Shown piece by piece: positions 1-7,284 of a DNA stretch of 64,000 nucleotides. This stretch comes from Lysobacter sp. (GTDB lineage: Bacteria; Pseudomonadota; Gammaproteobacteria; Xanthomonadales; Xanthomonadaceae): positions 1 through 64,000 of the forward strand of contig WYBC01000025.1 of NCBI GenBank assembly GCA_011526085.1, in the 5' to 3' direction. The position numbers were made by a program, and so were the translations under genes. Each line of letters opens with the position of its first letter. Within the stretch, counting starts at the first letter, position 1. The notes beneath the pieces are model-generated. The model saw only the letters and a list, made by a program, of their open reading frames with translations, ran no database searches and was not told the DNA's origin.

Positions 1-175
1 GGGCGGCCCCGCCCCCCGGGGGGGGGCCCCGGGGGCCCTTTTGTTCTGCCCCCCCCCCCCCCCCCCCACCCCCCCGGGCCGCCCGCCCGGGGCGCCCCCC
101 CCTCGACGCTTCCGCAAGCCCGCGCATGACCTCCGGCGGCTTCGCGTGCAGGCCCGCCTCCGCTACTCTGTCGCC
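1..175. other. G/C-homopolymer contig end, no gene supported
   Basis: The first ~110 bases consist almost entirely of runs of C and G, including a C run of about 20 at 48-67. This is unlike any other part of the window, where high GC comes from codon bias rather than homopolymers. A reading frame can be drawn through it (Pro-rich), but only because CCC codons contain no stops. It most likely reflects poor sequence at a contig end. The reliable sequence begins around 110-120, just before the first gene. Confidence 0.7.
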
Positions 176-604
176 ATGACCGCATCCCCCGCTTCACCGG
201 CCGTACCGCGCACGCGCGTGGTCGCGCCCGCGCTGCTGCTCCTGCTCGGCATCTTCGGCATGAGCGCGATCTGGACGCTGCTGGCGTTGATCGTCGACAA
301 ACAATGCGCCTGGATCGCGGTCATCACGGCCGCGGACCTGGCGCTGCTGCTGCGTCTTTCCCATGCTGCCCCCGGCCTACCGCGCGCATTCGTGACGCTC
401 GCCGCGACGCTGGCCACGATCCTGATCTCGAACTGGACCATCGCCGCCACCCAGATGGGCGGGCCGATGGGGTTGCCGCTGGTCGATTCCGTGCAGCGGC
501 TCGGCACCGACCACGGGCAGACCCTGATGCTGCTGGCCAATCAGCCCGCCGAGTGGGCGTGGTACGCGGTCGCGGCGATCGTGGCGCTGTGGCTGGGGCG
601 TTGA
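176..604 (+). CDS. Small hydrophobic membrane protein, unknown function
   Basis: Predicted 142-aa protein with about four hydrophobic segments (roughly residues 16-36, 43-58, 65-85 and 125-140), so an inner-membrane protein. I do not recognise the family. The ATG at 176 is preferred over the longer in-frame extension back to 41, because that extension is an artefact of the C-rich contig end. The stop at 604 sits directly against the stop of the convergent gene on the minus strand (606). No catalytic motif is visible, and neighbours give no clear functional hint. Confidence 0.6.
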   Translation: MTASPASPAVPRTRVVAPALLLLLGIFGMSAIWTLLALIVDKQCAWIAVITAADLALLLRLSHAAPGLPRAFVTLAATLATILISNWTIAATQMGGPMGLPLVDSVQRLGTDHGQTLMLLANQPAEWAWYAVAAIVALWLGR

Positions 605-605
605 A

Positions 606-1076
606 TCAGACCGGCGCGGCGCCGGAGAAGGCGTAGCCGGCGGCGATCAGCGCGATCAGGAACCAGATGCCGATGTGCCACAGATTGGCGCGTTCGGTGC
701 CCGGCAACACCACCGCGCGCTGCGGGCGCTTCGGGTCGTAGCGCACCTCGATCGTCTGTCCCTTGCGGATGCCGGACAACAGCGCGTACGCCTCGCGCTC
801 GCCCAGACCGCGCGCGGGACGATAGGTGAAGTGCCGGGAGCGATGGCGCGTGCCGGCGACGACGTAGTCGTAGACCAGATGCGCATCGGTGGAGACGTAA
901 TGATCGCCATCGGCATCGGTTTTTTCCTGCGCATCGAACCAGACATCCACGACCGTGCCCTGGGTCCGGCGCCAACGCCGCGAAGCCTCGCCCAGCGCAT
1001 ACCGCCGCCCATGCCAGAGCGCCATGCCCAAGGCGACGGCCGCGACGATCAACGGGATCCAAGGCGTCGCGCTCAT
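606..1076 (-). CDS. DUF3592-type membrane protein
   Basis: 156-aa protein with an N-terminal membrane helix (about residues 7-22), a central soluble region with the pattern of DUF3592 proteins (a TxGTVVDV-like strand, then a YDPKRPQRAVV stretch) and a C-terminal helix (about 134-152). The architecture of two helices bracketing a small beta-rich domain is the usual one for DUF3592, whose role is unknown. The start codon overlaps the stop of the upstream DUF1295-like gene by 4 bp (ATGA at 1073-1076), so the two are probably translationally coupled. Family assignment is by eye. Confidence 0.7.
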   Translation of the reverse strand: MSATPWIPLIVAAVALGMALWHGRRYALGEASRRWRRTQGTVVDVWFDAQEKTDADGDHYVSTDAHLVYDYVVAGTRHRSRHFTYRPARGLGEREAYALLSGIRKGQTIEVRYDPKRPQRAVVLPGTERANLWHIGIWFLIALIAAGYAFSGAAPV

Positions 1077-1792
1077 GGCACGTCCTCACGCGCGGCCGAT
1101 GCGATCGCGGCACGCGGGAACAACAGTCCGGTGCGCGCCCGGTAGGCCGACCACCCCGGATGCCGCGCCATCCGCGCGTCCTTGTGGAGCATGTTCGGCA
1201 GGAACACGCCTCCCCATACCCAAGCCAGCACCAGCCACGGCAACCAATGCCCGGCGACGACGGCGAACGCGGCGTAGAGCATCATTTCGCCCAGATAATT
1301 CGGATTCCGCGTCCGCGCGAAGAAGCCGTCGACGATCAGCCCCGGCCGCGCGCGCAGCACGAAATACTTCTGCGCATCGGCACCGACCATCAGCGCCAGC
1401 CCGATCGCATACAACAGCACCGCGCCGCCCAGCACCGCCGGCGGCTGTTCGATCCGCTGGCTGACGATCAGCCAGGGCGCGATCCAGTACGGCCCGAGCA
1501 CGAACAGCCAAGCGTTGAGCGCTCCGCCGAGCGTGACTTTCTTCTCCCAGGACGGATCGGGAAAGATCGCGTCCTTCAGCAGCCACACCAGTCCGTAGCT
1601 GCCGTGCAGGCCGAGATAGACCCAGGCCGTCGGCGTCCAGCAGTCGTAGGCCCACATCAACGCGAGCACGAACGGCAGGGTGCCGCCTTTCTGCAGGTTG
1701 ATCGCCGATGCGAAGCGGATCCGCGGGCCGCCGAGGAAATCCTCGGTGAGGTGGTCGCGGACGCGGAAGAATCGGTCGAGGACAGGGCGCAT
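1073..1792 (-). CDS. DUF1295 / isoprenylcysteine-methyltransferase-like membrane protein
   Basis: 239-aa polytopic membrane protein with several hydrophobic segments. Near residues 160-175 it has the motif ARTRNPNYLGEMMLYAAFA, which matches the SAM-binding NPxYxGE-type signature of DUF1295, steroid 5-alpha-reductase-like and isoprenylcysteine carboxyl methyltransferase families. The C-terminal region (W-x-x-Y followed by RTGLLFP) also fits. The substrate cannot be deduced. It is first in a two-gene operon with the DUF3592 protein and is divergent from the flavoprotein gene at 1889, with about 96 bp between them for both promoters. Confidence 0.75.
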   Translation of the reverse strand: MRPVLDRFFRVRDHLTEDFLGGPRIRFASAINLQKGGTLPFVLALMWAYDCWTPTAWVYLGLHGSYGLVWLLKDAIFPDPSWEKKVTLGGALNAWLFVLGPYWIAPWLIVSQRIEQPPAVLGGAVLLYAIGLALMVGADAQKYFVLRARPGLIVDGFFARTRNPNYLGEMMLYAAFAVVAGHWLPWLVLAWVWGGVFLPNMLHKDARMARHPGWSAYRARTGLLFPRAAIASAAREDVP

Positions 1793-1888
1793 GCCGCGAT
1801 GCTATCGCGAACGGTGCACGCCCGCGCCGGGCGTGTCGCGATGCGGGCCGCGAAGGCACAATGCCTGGCTCCTCCTCGGAATCCGCCC

Positions 1889-3973
1889 ATGCGCGACCCC
1901 CGCTACGACATTCTTTTCACGCCGATGCGGATCGGACCGGTGACGGCGAAGAACCGGTTCTTCCAGGTGCCGCACTGCAACGGCATGGGCCATGCGATGC
2001 CGCTGGCGCATGCGGCGATGCGCGAGACCAAGGCCGAAGGCGGCTGGGCGGTGATCTCGACCGAGGAGTGCGAGATCCACCCTTCCGGCGATGTCTCGCC
2101 CTATGTCGAAGCCCGGCTGTGGGACGATCGCGACATCCCCGCACTCGCCCTGATGTGCGACAAGGTCCACGCGCACGGTGCACTGGCGGCGGTGGAACTC
2201 ACCCACAACGGCCCAACCGCGTCGAATCTGTATTCACGCGAGGTGCTGATCGCGCCTTCGCACCAGCCCTCGAAATACGGCTATCCGGCGCAGGCACGCG
2301 CGATGGATCGCCGGGACATCGCGAATTATCGACGCTGGCATCGCGACGCCGCGCTGCGCGGCATGCGCGCGGGCATGGACATCGTCTACGTCTACGCCGC
2401 GCACGACCTGTCGCTGGCGATGCATTTCCTGCAGCGCCGGCGCAACCATCGCAGCGACGAATACGGCGGCACGCTGGAGAATCGCGTGCGCCTGCTGCGC
2501 GAAGTGCTGGAAGACACGAAGGAGGCGGTCGGCCATCGCTGCGCGGTGGCGATCCGCTTCGCTACCGAAGAACTGCTGGGGCCCGCCGGCGTCGAACGTG
2601 CGGAAGCGCAGGACATCGTCGGCATGCTCGCCGAGATCCCCGACCTGTGGGACGTGAATGTCGCCGCCTGGTACAACGATTCGGTGCCCTCGCGTTTCGC
2701 GCCGGAAGGGGCGCAGGAGCCCTTCATCGATTTCGTGAAGAAGACCACCAGCAAACCGGTGGTCGGTGTCGGCCGTTTCACCTCCCCGGACACGATGGTG
2801 TCGCAGCTCCGGCGCGGTGTGATCGACTTCATCGGCGCGGCGCGGCCCTCCATCGCCGACCCGTTCCTGCCGAAGAAGATCGAGGAAGGCCGGATCGACG
2901 ACATCCGCGAATGCATCGGCTGCAACATCTGCGTCTCCGGCGACAACACCATCACCCCGATCCGCTGCACCCAGAATCCGACCATGGGCGAGGAATGGCG
3001 CCGCGACTGGCACCCGGAAACGATCGCACCGGCGAAGTCCGCGGCGAAGGTGCTGGTGATCGGCGGCGGCCCCGCGGGCCTGGAAGCGGCGCGCGCGCTG
3101 GGCCAGCGCGGCTACGAGGTGCATCTGGCCGAAGCGCGGCGCGAACTCGGCGGCCGCGTCACCCGCGAAGCGCGCCTGCCCGGGCTGGCGGAATGGGCGC
3201 GCGTGCGCGACTGGCGGCTCGGGCAGATCCGGAAGATGCAGAACGTCGCCACGTATCTCGATTCGGCGCTGACCGCGCAGGACGTGCTCGACTTCGGCGC
3301 GGAGCACGTGATCGTCGCCACCGGCTGCCACTGGCGTCGCGACGGCGTCGGCCGCAGCCATGGCGAACCGATTCCCGGCTTCGTCGACAACCCCGCTGTC
3401 TTCACCCCCGACGACATCATGGACGGACGCCTGCCCGACGGGCCGGTCGCGATCTACGACGACGACTATTTCTATACCGGCAGCACGGTCGCCGAAGCGC
3501 TGCGCAGGGCGGGACGCGAAGTGGTCTACGTCACGCCGGACGACACCGTCGCCTCCTGGAGCGCGAACACCCTCGAATACCGTCACATCCAGTGGCGGAT
3601 GGCCGAACTGGGCATCGAGCAGAACGTCTCCCACGACATCCACGCCTTCGCGGACGGCGCGCTGGACCTCGAACAGGTCTGGAACGGCCGGCGGCGGAGG
3701 CTCGACTGCGCCGCGGTGGTCGCGATCACCTCGCGCCTGCCCGACGACGCGCTGTATCACGCGTTGGCGGCGCGCGAAGCCGAGTGGGCCGACGCCGGTC
3801 TGCGCACCGCGACCCGGATCGGCGACTCGCTGGCGCCCGGGCTGATCGCCCACGCGGTCTACGCCGGTCATCGCGCCGCGCGCGAGCTGGACGAAACGCC
3901 GGCGGGCGAAGTGCCGTTCAAACGTCACTTCCATACGCCGCGGGAAACCGACCTGCTGCGCCCGGGCGCCTGA
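1889..3973 (+). CDS. Trimethylamine-dehydrogenase-family FMN/4Fe-4S oxidoreductase
   Basis: 694 aa, with an OYE-type TIM barrel (residues 1-340), a 4Fe-4S motif and a C-terminal FAD/NAD-like domain starting at the dinucleotide motif IGGGPAGLEAA (about 391-401). The layout follows trimethylamine dehydrogenase (TMADH) closely. Cys30 in QVPHCNG corresponds to the cysteine that carries covalent 6-S-cysteinyl FMN. The cluster cysteines are C342, C345, C348 and C360. The catalytic triad Tyr169, His172, Asp264 is present. However, the TMADH aromatic substrate bowl is altered: Glu60 replaces Tyr, Gly351 replaces Trp, and only Trp261 remains. It is therefore probably an amine or other N-methyl-compound dehydrogenase with a different substrate. 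The comparison uses remembered family sequence, not an alignment. The start at 1889 gives the family N-terminus. Confidence 0.88.
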   Translation: MRDPRYDILFTPMRIGPVTAKNRFFQVPHCNGMGHAMPLAHAAMRETKAEGGWAVISTEECEIHPSGDVSPYVEARLWDDRDIPALALMCDKVHAHGALAAVELTHNGPTASNLYSREVLIAPSHQPSKYGYPAQARAMDRRDIANYRRWHRDAALRGMRAGMDIVYVYAAHDLSLAMHFLQRRRNHRSDEYGGTLENRVRLLREVLEDTKEAVGHRCAVAIRFATEELLGPAGVERAEAQDIVGMLAEIPDLWDVNVAAWYNDSVPSRFAPEGAQEPFIDFVKKTTSKPVVGVGRFTSPDTMVSQLRRGVIDFIGAARPSIADPFLPKKIEEGRIDDIRECIGCNICVSGDNTITPIRCTQNPTMGEEWRRDWHPETIAPAKSAAKVLVIGGGPAGLEAARALGQRGYEVHLAEARRELGGRVTREARLPGLAEWARVRDWRLGQIRKMQNVATYLDSALTAQDVLDFGAEHVIVATGCHWRRDGVGRSHGEPIPGFVDNPAVFTPDDIMDGRLPDGPVAIYDDDYFYTGSTVAEALRRAGREVVYVTPDDTVASWSANTLEYRHIQWRMAELGIEQNVSHDIHAFADGALDLEQVWNGRRRRLDCAAVVAITSRLPDDALYHALAAREAEWADAGLRTATRIGDSLAPGLIAHAVYAGHRAARELDETPAGEVPFKRHFHTPRETDLLRPGA

Positions 3974-4197
3974 GCGGCATCCCGGGCCGGCGACCTCCGG
4001 GCCAGCCTAATCCAGCCCGGGATCGGCCGAACGTCGGATTTGCGGCGGTGCAGCATGGGTCGCATAATCCGGCCGTCACCGATCCGCCCCGGTCAGCCCG
4101 ACCTCGCGCAACAGGTCGGTTACCCGGGCCGTCACGACCCATGCCGGCGCAGCGGGGCTGCGCGGCCGCCATGCTTCTCCCATCCACGGAGTCCCAC

Positions 4198-5373
4198 ATG
4201 TCCGACATCGTCATCGTCGGTGCGAAGCGCACCGCCATCGGTTCCTTTCTCGGCCAATTCACCGGCGTCCCCACCCCCACCCTCGGCGCCGCGGCCATCG
4301 CCGGCGCGCTGGACCACGCCGGCGTGGCCCCGGATCAGGTCGACGAAGTCATCATGGGCTGCGTGCTGCCCGCCGGGCTCGGCCAAGCCCCGGCCCGCCA
4401 GGCCGCCCTCGCCGCGAAGATCCCCACCGCCGCCGGCTGCACCACCATCAACAAGGTGTGCGGCTCGGGCATGAAGGCGATCATGTTCGCCCACGATCTG
4501 ATCAAGGCCGGCTCGGCCCGGGTGGTCGTCGCCGGCGGCATGGAATCGATGACCAACGCCCCGCATCTGCTGAACGGCTCGCGCACCGGCATCCGCTACG
4601 GCAGCGGCGAACTGCTCGACCACATGGCCTGGGACGGCCTGACCAATCCCTACGACAAGCAGGCCATGGGCGTCTTCGGCGATGCCGCCTGCGCCAAGTA
4701 CGGTTTCGACCGCGCCGCCGTCGACGCGTTCTCGGCCGAAAGCGTCGCCCGCGCCCAGAAAGCCATCGCCGAGGGTGCGTTCCGCGACGAAATCGCGCCG
4801 GTTACGGTGGTTACACGCAAGGGCGAGAGCATCGTCGACACCGACGAGGAACCCGGCAAGATCGACTCCTCGAAGATCCCGACCCTGCGTCCGGCGTTCG
4901 GCAAGGAAGGCGTGCTCACCGCCGCATCCTCGTCGAAGATTTCCGACGGCGCCGCCGCGACCGTGGTGATGTCGAGCGATGAGGCCGCGCGCCGCGGACT
5001 GCAGCCGCTCGCGAAGATCGTCGCGCACGCGACGCATGCGCAGGCGCCCGAATGGTTCACCACCGCACCGGTGACCGCGATCGCGAATGTGCTTGAAAAA
5101 GCGGGCTGGAGCGTGGGCGACGTCGATCTGTTCGAAGTCAACGAGGCGTTCGCGTGCGTCGCGATGGCGCCGATGAAGGACCTCGGCATCGCGCACGAAA
5201 AATTGAACATCCGCGGCGGTGCGTGCGCGCTCGGACATCCGATCGGCGCCAGCGGCGCGCGACTGGTGGTGACCCTCATCGCAGCGCTTCGCGCCACCGG
5301 CGGCAAGCGCGGCGTGGCCTCGCTGTGCATCGGTGGCGGCGAAGCCACCGCGATCGCAGTGGAGCTCCCATAA
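4198..5373 (+). CDS. Acetyl-CoA C-acyltransferase (thiolase II type)
   Basis: 391-aa thiolase, the normal length for acetyl-CoA acetyltransferases. The nucleophilic Cys88 lies in NKVCGSGMKA. The NEAFA loop, the GHPIGASGAR histidine motif and the C-terminal CIGGGEA cysteine motif are all intact. It condenses two acetyl-CoA or cleaves acetoacetyl-CoA/3-ketoacyl-CoA in the cytoplasm. Downstream genes in the window for leucine breakdown end in acetoacetate plus acetyl-CoA, so a role in using acetoacetyl-CoA is plausible but is inferred from the neighbourhood. The gene stands alone, preceded by 224 bp of non-coding sequence. Confidence 0.93.
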   Translation: MSDIVIVGAKRTAIGSFLGQFTGVPTPTLGAAAIAGALDHAGVAPDQVDEVIMGCVLPAGLGQAPARQAALAAKIPTAAGCTTINKVCGSGMKAIMFAHDLIKAGSARVVVAGGMESMTNAPHLLNGSRTGIRYGSGELLDHMAWDGLTNPYDKQAMGVFGDAACAKYGFDRAAVDAFSAESVARAQKAIAEGAFRDEIAPVTVVTRKGESIVDTDEEPGKIDSSKIPTLRPAFGKEGVLTAASSSKISDGAAATVVMSSDEAARRGLQPLAKIVAHATHAQAPEWFTTAPVTAIANVLEKAGWSVGDVDLFEVNEAFACVAMAPMKDLGIAHEKLNIRGGACALGHPIGASGARLVVTLIAALRATGGKRGVASLCIGGGEATAIAVELP

Positions 5374-5510
5374 GACGATGTAACGGACAAACCGGACGAA
5401 ACCGGCCACCCCCGCTTGACAGCCGTTGCCGGCTTGTCATCATGGAGCCCAAGACGCTTCCGGGCGTCCCCAGCAAACGCACTACCCACCCATTCACGAG
5501 GATCGACACC

Positions 5511-5870
5511 ATGACCCTGAACAAGGCTCTGCTCGCCCTGGCCCTGGGCTTCGCCCTGACCGCCTGCACCAACAAGGACCAGGCCGCCGATTCCGCCGCC
5601 GAAGCCGCTGAAGCCGCCACCGAGGCGACCGAAGCCGCTGGCGACGCCGCCGCTGCCGGCGACAGCGCCGCTGCCGACGCCGCCCAGGCCGCCGCCGAAT
5701 CGGCCGCCGCCGCCGCCGACGCCGCGACCGCCCAGGCCGCCGACGCCGCCGCTGCCGGCACCACCGCCGCTGGCGACGCCGCCGCCGACGCCGCCGAGAA
5801 GGCCGCCGACGCTGCCGAGTCCGCCGCCGACGCTGCCGGCGAAGCTGCCGACGCAGCCAAGAAGAATTGA
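5511..5870 (+). CDS. Ala-rich small lipoprotein, paralogue 1 of 3
   Basis: 119-aa predicted lipoprotein. A short signal peptide ends in LTAC with the lipidated cysteine at residue 19. The mature part is almost only Ala, Asp, Glu and Gly in an irregular 3-4 residue alternation (AADAA, AEKAADAAES), which predicts a long helix or coiled coil, and it ends in AKKN. It is the first of three tandem paralogues (next at 6075 and 6750) that share signal-peptide length, cysteine position and composition. A terminator hairpin at 5927 follows. The overall design resembles the Lpp/OprI type of envelope lipoprotein, but this copy ends in Asn, not Lys. Function unknown. Confidence 0.8.
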   Translation: MTLNKALLALALGFALTACTNKDQAADSAAEAAEAATEATEAAGDAAAAGDSAAADAAQAAAESAAAAADAATAQAADAAAAGTTAAGDAAADAAEKAADAAESAADAAGEAADAAKKN

Positions 5871-5926
5871 TTCAGTCGACCGGTTCAGTTGGGCTTCACA
5901 TCGCTGAATTGGTTGCTACAATGAGG

Positions 5927-5953
5927 AAGCCGCAAAATCATCTGCGGCTTTTT
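5927..5953 (+). terminator. Rho-independent terminator after lipoprotein 1
   Basis: Stem AAGCCGCA (5927-5934) pairs with TGCGGCTT (5943-5950) around an 8-base loop and runs into a T tract (5949-5953). It lies 57 bp after the stop of the first Ala-rich lipoprotein. Confidence 0.85.
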
Positions 5954-6074
5954 CATGGTGCTGGCAAGCACCAAGTAAGTCAGTGAACGAACACAAGCCG
6001 GCTCTCGCCGGACTGCCCCGCGCACTGGCGTTGCCTGACCCCTGTTTTTTCAGACAACTCCTTTGGAGAAAAGC

Positions 6075-6419
6075 ATGAACACGAAGCTTTACGTCCTCCT
6101 GGCCGCCGGCGTCCTCGCTCTGTCGGCTTGCAACAAGGCCGAAGAAACCGCTGACGCCTCCGCCGAAGCCGCCACCGAAGCCGCCGACGCCACCGCCGAC
6201 GCCGCTGCCGCTGCCGGCGACGCCGCCGCCACCGCCGCCGACGCCGCTGGCGACGCCGCTGCCGCCGCTGGCGACGCTGCCGCTGCCGCTGGCGACGCCG
6301 CTGCCGCTGCCACCGACGCCGCCGCTGCTCCGGCCGACGCCGCTGCCGCTCCGGCCGACGCCGCTGCTGCTCCGGCCGACGCCGCTGCCGCTCCGGCTGC
6401 CGAAGAAGCCAAGAAGTAA
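6075..6419 (+). CDS. Ala-rich heptad-repeat lipoprotein, paralogue 2 of 3
   Basis: 114-aa predicted lipoprotein with lipobox LSAC and Cys19. The mature region contains clear seven-residue repeats: three units of the AGDAAAA type followed by units of the ADAAAAP type. At the DNA level the latter are three near-identical 21-bp copies at 6327-6389. The protein ends EEAKK. A heptad pattern with Ala at core positions and a C-terminal Lys pair is what one would expect of a Braun-lipoprotein-like trimeric coiled coil. That functional link is inference, since no known family signature is visible. The ATG at 6075 follows GGAG at 6064-6067. Three stacked terminator hairpins follow the gene. Confidence 0.8.
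   Translation: MNTKLYVLLAAGVLALSACNKAEETADASAEAATEAADATADAAAAAGDAAATAADAAGDAAAAAGDAAAAAGDAAAAATDAAAAPADAAAAPADAAAAPADAAAAPAAEEAKK
6327..6389 (+). repeat. 21-bp in-frame tandem repeat in lipoprotein 2
   Basis: Three copies of a 21-bp unit starting GCTCCGGCCGACGCC (6327-6347, 6348-6368, 6369-6389), each coding APADAAA. They differ by one base in the last codon. The unit length equals one protein heptad, so copy-number change by slippage would lengthen or shorten the coiled coil without altering its phase. Confidence 0.9.
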
Positions 6420-6749
6420 TTCTTGCTTCCAAGGTTGTACCCAGAAAGACCCGCCTCGGCGGGTCTTTCTTTTTGGGCCCGATGACCCGCTCCGGCGGGT
6501 CATTCTTTTTTGATCTGACGCCCCGCCTCGGCGGGTCTTTTCATCTCTGGAGGCGGCCAGCGCCCCGGATCGCCATCGTGCGGATCGAACGCGGGACCAT
6601 GCAGTTCGCAAACCGGTGGTGCGGCGCGGCCTGGCGCTCTAGTATCGGCGGCGCGACGAGGGGGGATCGGCGCCCGGCGACAGACGCCGTCACCGCCGGA
6701 TCCCGAGACCCGATGCCGCCACGCACATCCCATGCACTGGAGAATCCGA
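6420..6749 (+). terminator. Intergenic region with three consecutive terminator-like hairpins
   Basis: 330 bp between lipoproteins 2 and 3. Hairpin 1 has the stem GAAAGACCCGCC (6445-6456) pairing with 6459-6470 and then a T tract to 6475. Hairpin 2 has ATGACCCGC (6482-6490) with GCGGGTCAT (6495-6503), followed by TCTTTTTT. Hairpin 3 has CCCGCC (6522-6527) with GGCGGG (6530-6535), followed by TCTTTT. All three share the GACCCGC core. The rest (about 6545-6735) shows no gene or motif that I can support and presumably holds the promoter of lipoprotein 3. Confidence 0.8.
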
Positions 6750-7130
6750 ATGAACCGTCAGCTCTTAGTCCTGCTCGCCGCAAGTGTGTTCGCGCTGTCG
6801 GCCTGCAAGAACGAAACCGAGACCGCCCAGAACGAAGCGGCTGAAGCCGCCGCCGCGATGGACCAGGCCGGCGATGCCGCCGCCGATGCCGCCAAGGCCG
6901 CCGGCGATGCCGCGACCCAGAGCGTCGACGCGGCCGCTGCCGCGACCGGCGAAGCCGTCGGCGAAGCGACCGCGACCGTCGACGAAGCCGCCGACAAGGC
7001 CGCCGCTGCCGCCGCGGAAGCCACGGCGGGCGCAGCGGATGCTGCCGCCAACGCCGCGAACAAGGTCGCCGACAAGGCCGACGCGATGGCCGACAAGGCG
7101 AACGCCGCCGCGGAAGAAGCCAAGAAATAA
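6750..7130 (+). CDS. Ala-rich small lipoprotein, paralogue 3 of 3
   Basis: 126-aa predicted lipoprotein with signal peptide ending LSAC and Cys19, exactly as in paralogue 2. The mature part is Ala/Asp/Glu-rich but less repetitive, and contains [22 protein letters not shown] at its end, a good amphipathic helix with a C-terminal Lys pair. GGAG at 6739-6742 supports the ATG at 6750 rather than the in-frame ATG at 6732. It is followed by its own terminator at 7156. With paralogues 1 and 2 it forms an array of three independently terminated genes. Function unknown; an Lpp-like envelope role is only inferred. Confidence 0.8.
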   Translation: MNRQLLVLLAASVFALSACKNETETAQNEAAEAAAAMDQAGDAAADAAKAAGDAATQSVDAAAAATGEAVGEATATVDEAADKAAAAAAEATAGAADAAANAANKVADKADAMADKANAAAEEAKK

Positions 7131-7155
7131 GCCGGATCCTGTCCGGGCGTCACCG

Positions 7156-7185
7156 AGAGACCCGCTGCGACGGGTCTCTTCTTTT
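7156..7185 (+). terminator. Rho-independent terminator after lipoprotein 3
   Basis: Stem AGAGACCCG (7156-7164) pairs with CGGGTCTCT (7171-7179) around a 6-base loop, followed by TCTTTT. The GAGACCCG core matches the stems after paralogue 2. Confidence 0.88.
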
Positions 7186-7284
7186 CCGGCACGCATTTTT
7201 TCGGATCGTGCCCCAATCCCCGCGATCAGTGCGGCCGGCGCAACGGGTATCCTTGTCGTTCTCGACGATGAGCCTCCTTGCGCC

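Noticed and set aside
1160-1888. Long N-terminal extension of the TMADH-like protein
   Set aside because: It would overlap the DUF1295-like gene on the other strand, and TMADH-family proteins begin at the residue matching ATG 1889.
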